In this document: positions 62,541-64,000 of the stretch, piece after piece
How positions within the stretch are numbered: position 1 is the stretch's first letter
Layout of the letters: each line of letters starts with the position of its first letter
DNA from: Crocinitomicaceae bacterium
Lineage (GTDB): Bacteria > Bacteroidota > Bacteroidia > Flavobacteriales_D > Crocinitomicaceae
Direction of reading: 5' to 3'
Assembly (NCBI GenBank): GCA_030727405.1
Contig: JANRBR010000039.1
Coordinates: 175,674-239,673 of the forward strand
Length of the DNA: 64,000 bases
Translations under genes and position numbers: made by a program
The notes under the pieces: model-generated
The model's database searches: none
What the model was told of the DNA's origin: nothing
What the model saw: only the letters and a program-made list of their open reading frames with translations

Positions 62541-63836
62541 ATGAAAAAAATTACCTTCATTTTAACCATGTTAATCAGCTTAACAACTTATGCTCAATCG
62601 CCTTGTAGTAGCGGTCGATACGCGAATGATGTTTTCACTAACTTCACACTGACAAGTGATGTGATCTACGGACAAAACAATACCTGGAGTGGCGCAAACA
62701 ACCAATTGAAACTAGACTTTTATGAGCCAACGGGCGATACTGAACTTGCTCGACCGTTAATTATTTGGGTACACGGAGGGAGTTTTATTGGAGGATCAAA
62801 AACAGACAACGACGTCAAAACATGGTCGGAAAGTTTTGCGAAAAAAGGATACGTTTGTGCCAGCATCGATTACCGTCTTGGATTCTTTCCCTTTGATTCA
62901 GCCAATGCAGTGAAAGCTGTTGTACGTGCAGTTCAAGATTTAAAAGGAGCCATCCGTTATTTCTATAAAGATTGTCAAACAGCTAATCAATATAAAGTGG
63001 ACACCAATCATATTTTCATTGGAGGAAGTTCCGCAGGTGCCATAACTGCCCTACATGTTGCCTACCTCAATGATCCTTGTGAAATTGCTGATTATTTAAG
63101 TGCAAGTACCATGAATACCCTTGGTGGATTGGAGGGAAACAGTGGGAATCCAGGTTATTCTACCAAGGTGCATGGAGTAATTAATGGTTGTGGTGCATTG
63201 GCAAGGTATAGCTGGCTCGAATCCGGTGACATTCCATTATGTTCCTTCCACGGAACAGCGGATGGGACCGTGAAGTACAACCGTGGAGTAGTAAATCCAG
63301 GGACACCACTCATGTATTTAGATGGAAGTCGCATGTTGCATGAACGTGCATGTGCAATTGGTGTAGAAAATCAGTTTTACACATTTCCTGGGGCGCCACA
63401 TGTGCCTTACCTGGGAAATACCGCATACATGGATACCTCCATTCGGTTCATTCGCGATTTTTTGGTTGGACAATTGGCTTGCAATGAAACAGCTTTACAA
63501 GCAGCCAATTCACCGCTTCAAAATGCCTATTTATATCCTGCCAACTATTGTGACGGAACTCCTGTGAATGAAGTTTGTACCTCATCAGGTATAGCAGAGG
63601 AAGTGAACAACATCGAAATATTCCCAAATCCTAGTACTGGAATGATTTATGTGAATGGCGGAGAAATCAAATTTTTAACCATTCAAGTCATTGATCTAAT
63701 GGGAAGGATTAAATTTGAGCAAAACCATGTGGTCGCGCAAGAATTCGATCTTTCCCATTTACAAAAAGGAACTTACGTTTTGCGAATGCAAACAGATAAT
63801 GGCGTTTTTATATCGAAAACACTGATGCTTCATTAA
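62541..63836 (+). CDS. Secreted alpha/beta-hydrolase (carboxylesterase-like) with T9SS type A sorting domain
   Basis: A 431-residue secreted hydrolase: signal peptide ('FILTMLISLTTYA-Q'), oxyanion-hole motif 'IIWVHGGSFIGGS', nucleophile 'IFIGGSSAGAITALH' and a plausible catalytic His in 'FPGAPHVPYLG'. The last ~80 residues are a type A sorting domain ('IEIFPNPSTGMIYVNG' to 'ISKTLMLH'). It likely cleaves esters at the cell surface after export by SprA. It follows the FadL and SGNH genes by 14 bases, giving an apparent lipid- or ester-related uptake unit. Confidence 0.88.
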   Translation: MKKITFILTMLISLTTYAQSPCSSGRYANDVFTNFTLTSDVIYGQNNTWSGANNQLKLDFYEPTGDTELARPLIIWVHGGSFIGGSKTDNDVKTWSESFAKKGYVCASIDYRLGFFPFDSANAVKAVVRAVQDLKGAIRYFYKDCQTANQYKVDTNHIFIGGSSAGAITALHVAYLNDPCEIADYLSASTMNTLGGLEGNSGNPGYSTKVHGVINGCGALARYSWLESGDIPLCSFHGTADGTVKYNRGVVNPGTPLMYLDGSRMLHERACAIGVENQFYTFPGAPHVPYLGNTAYMDTSIRFIRDFLVGQLACNETALQAANSPLQNAYLYPANYCDGTPVNEVCTSSGIAEEVNNIEIFPNPSTGMIYVNGGEIKFLTIQVIDLMGRIKFEQNHVVAQEFDLSHLQKGTYVLRMQTDNGVFISKTLMLH

Positions 63837-63854
63837 TAATTTAAAGCAAATTGA

Positions 63855-63884
63855 TTGGAAAGAAATATAATTTTCCTAAATTTG
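63855..63884 (+). promoter_or_regulatory. Promoter of tRNA-Cys: TTG-N19-TAAATTTG
   Basis: A TTG at 63855-63857 and TAAATTTG at 63877-63884 are separated by 19 bases, an exact match to the Bacteroidota housekeeping promoter. It ends 11 bases before the tRNA. Confidence 0.75.
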
Positions 63885-63895
63885 CAACCCATGAT

Positions 63896-63966
63896 GGTCT
63901 CATGGCCGAGCGGTTAGGCACCGGTCTGCAAAACCGTCTACAGCAGTTCGAATCTGCTTGAGACCT
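63896..63966 (+). tRNA. tRNA-Cys (anticodon GCA)
   Basis: Cloverleaf read by eye: acceptor stem GGTCTCA/TGAGACC (7 perfect pairs), D-stem GCC/GGC, anticodon loop CTGCAAA with anticodon GCA, T-stem AGCAG/CTGCT around TTCGAAT, discriminator T (U73, typical of tRNA-Cys). CCA is not encoded. The outermost anticodon-stem pair (27-43) is C and U, a mismatch, leaving four pairs. Confidence 0.95.
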
Positions 63967-63974
63967 CAAGAAAA

Positions 63975-64000
63975 CCCCTCTTTCTTAATGATAGGAGGGG
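63975..64000 (+). terminator. Likely terminator hairpin after tRNA-Cys, cut by the window end
   Basis: CCCCTCTT pairs with AGGAGGGG (8 pairs, one G-U). Any T-run lies beyond the window. Confidence 0.6.

Noticed and set aside
1-64000. Mobile elements or recent horizontal transfer
   Set aside because: No transposase, integrase, terminal repeats at element scale, or obvious composition shift; tRNA-Cys has no attachment-like duplicate in the window.

Overview
The window looks like a stretch of chromosome from a Bacteroidota bacterium, most likely Flavobacteriales (Fluviicola/Crocinitomicaceae-like, an inference). The evidence is: a full-length sprA (type IX secretion translocon) next to ruvA and malic enzyme; secreted proteins ending in type A sorting domains; an OmpP1/FadL plus SGNH pair; families largely confined to the phylum (DUF2480, DUF4920, DUF5723); A-rich leaders without Shine-Dalgarno sites; and many copies of the Bacteroidota -7 promoter element TAnnTTTG. 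I see no insertion sequence, prophage, integrase or CRISPR array.

Layout. 1-6960: end of a SixA-like phosphatase, a SUFU-domain protein, an EamA exporter, an S9 peptidase, a rhomboid protease (minus strand), DUF2480 and MenA. 7039-11321: etfBA, a bifunctional-nuclease homologue, a nucleoside permease and an orphan OmpR-type regulator. 11322-11855 is gene-free apart from the sucA promoter. 11856-26623: sucAB with a strong terminator, then a tightly packed maeB-ruvA-sprA-GNAT unit. 26663-31037: a metal-signalling and copper-type module made of an ECF sigma factor, a small one-TM protein, a periplasmic metal-sensor-like protein, MbnP, di-heme MbnH and a YHYH protein. 31038-31437 is gene-free, holds two rho-independent terminators, and may encode a structured small RNA. 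31438-45270: a cyclase-family hydrolase, glyS, a YD-like secreted protein, a 1971-residue barrel plus 17-repeat protein, a PpiD-like foldase, 5-FTHF cyclo-ligase, a DUF4920 lipoprotein pair and rnhB. 45349-50156: an unknown membrane-anchored protein coupled to a DUF5723/TSP3/OmpA protein. 50318-57677: a probable phosphate-starvation cluster (TonB receptor, T9SS-secreted protein, PhoB-like, PhoR-like) with TTAA(C) repeats at an 11-bp period ahead of both surface genes. 57718-64000: xseA, a ChaN-like protein, a FadL/SGNH/esterase operon, tRNA-Cys and a hairpin.

How the parts fit. SprA would export the three type A-sorted proteins seen here (YHYH protein, the Pho-cluster protein, the terminal esterase). 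Sigma factor, one-TM protein and sensor match the size and topology of the CnrH/CnrY/CnrX metal-signalling trio and run directly into the MbnP/MbnH pair, which suggests metal-responsive control of a copper protein matured by a di-heme enzyme. The TonB receptor and its secreted neighbour probably answer to the PhoB/PhoR pair encoded just downstream.

The best candidates for something new are the sigma/MbnPH/YHYH module, the 17-repeat barrel protein, the 31.2-31.4 kb RNA candidate, the 11-bp Pho-like boxes, and a set of genes whose -7 box lies exactly 4 nt before the start codon. All calls come from reading the sequence; no database search was run.
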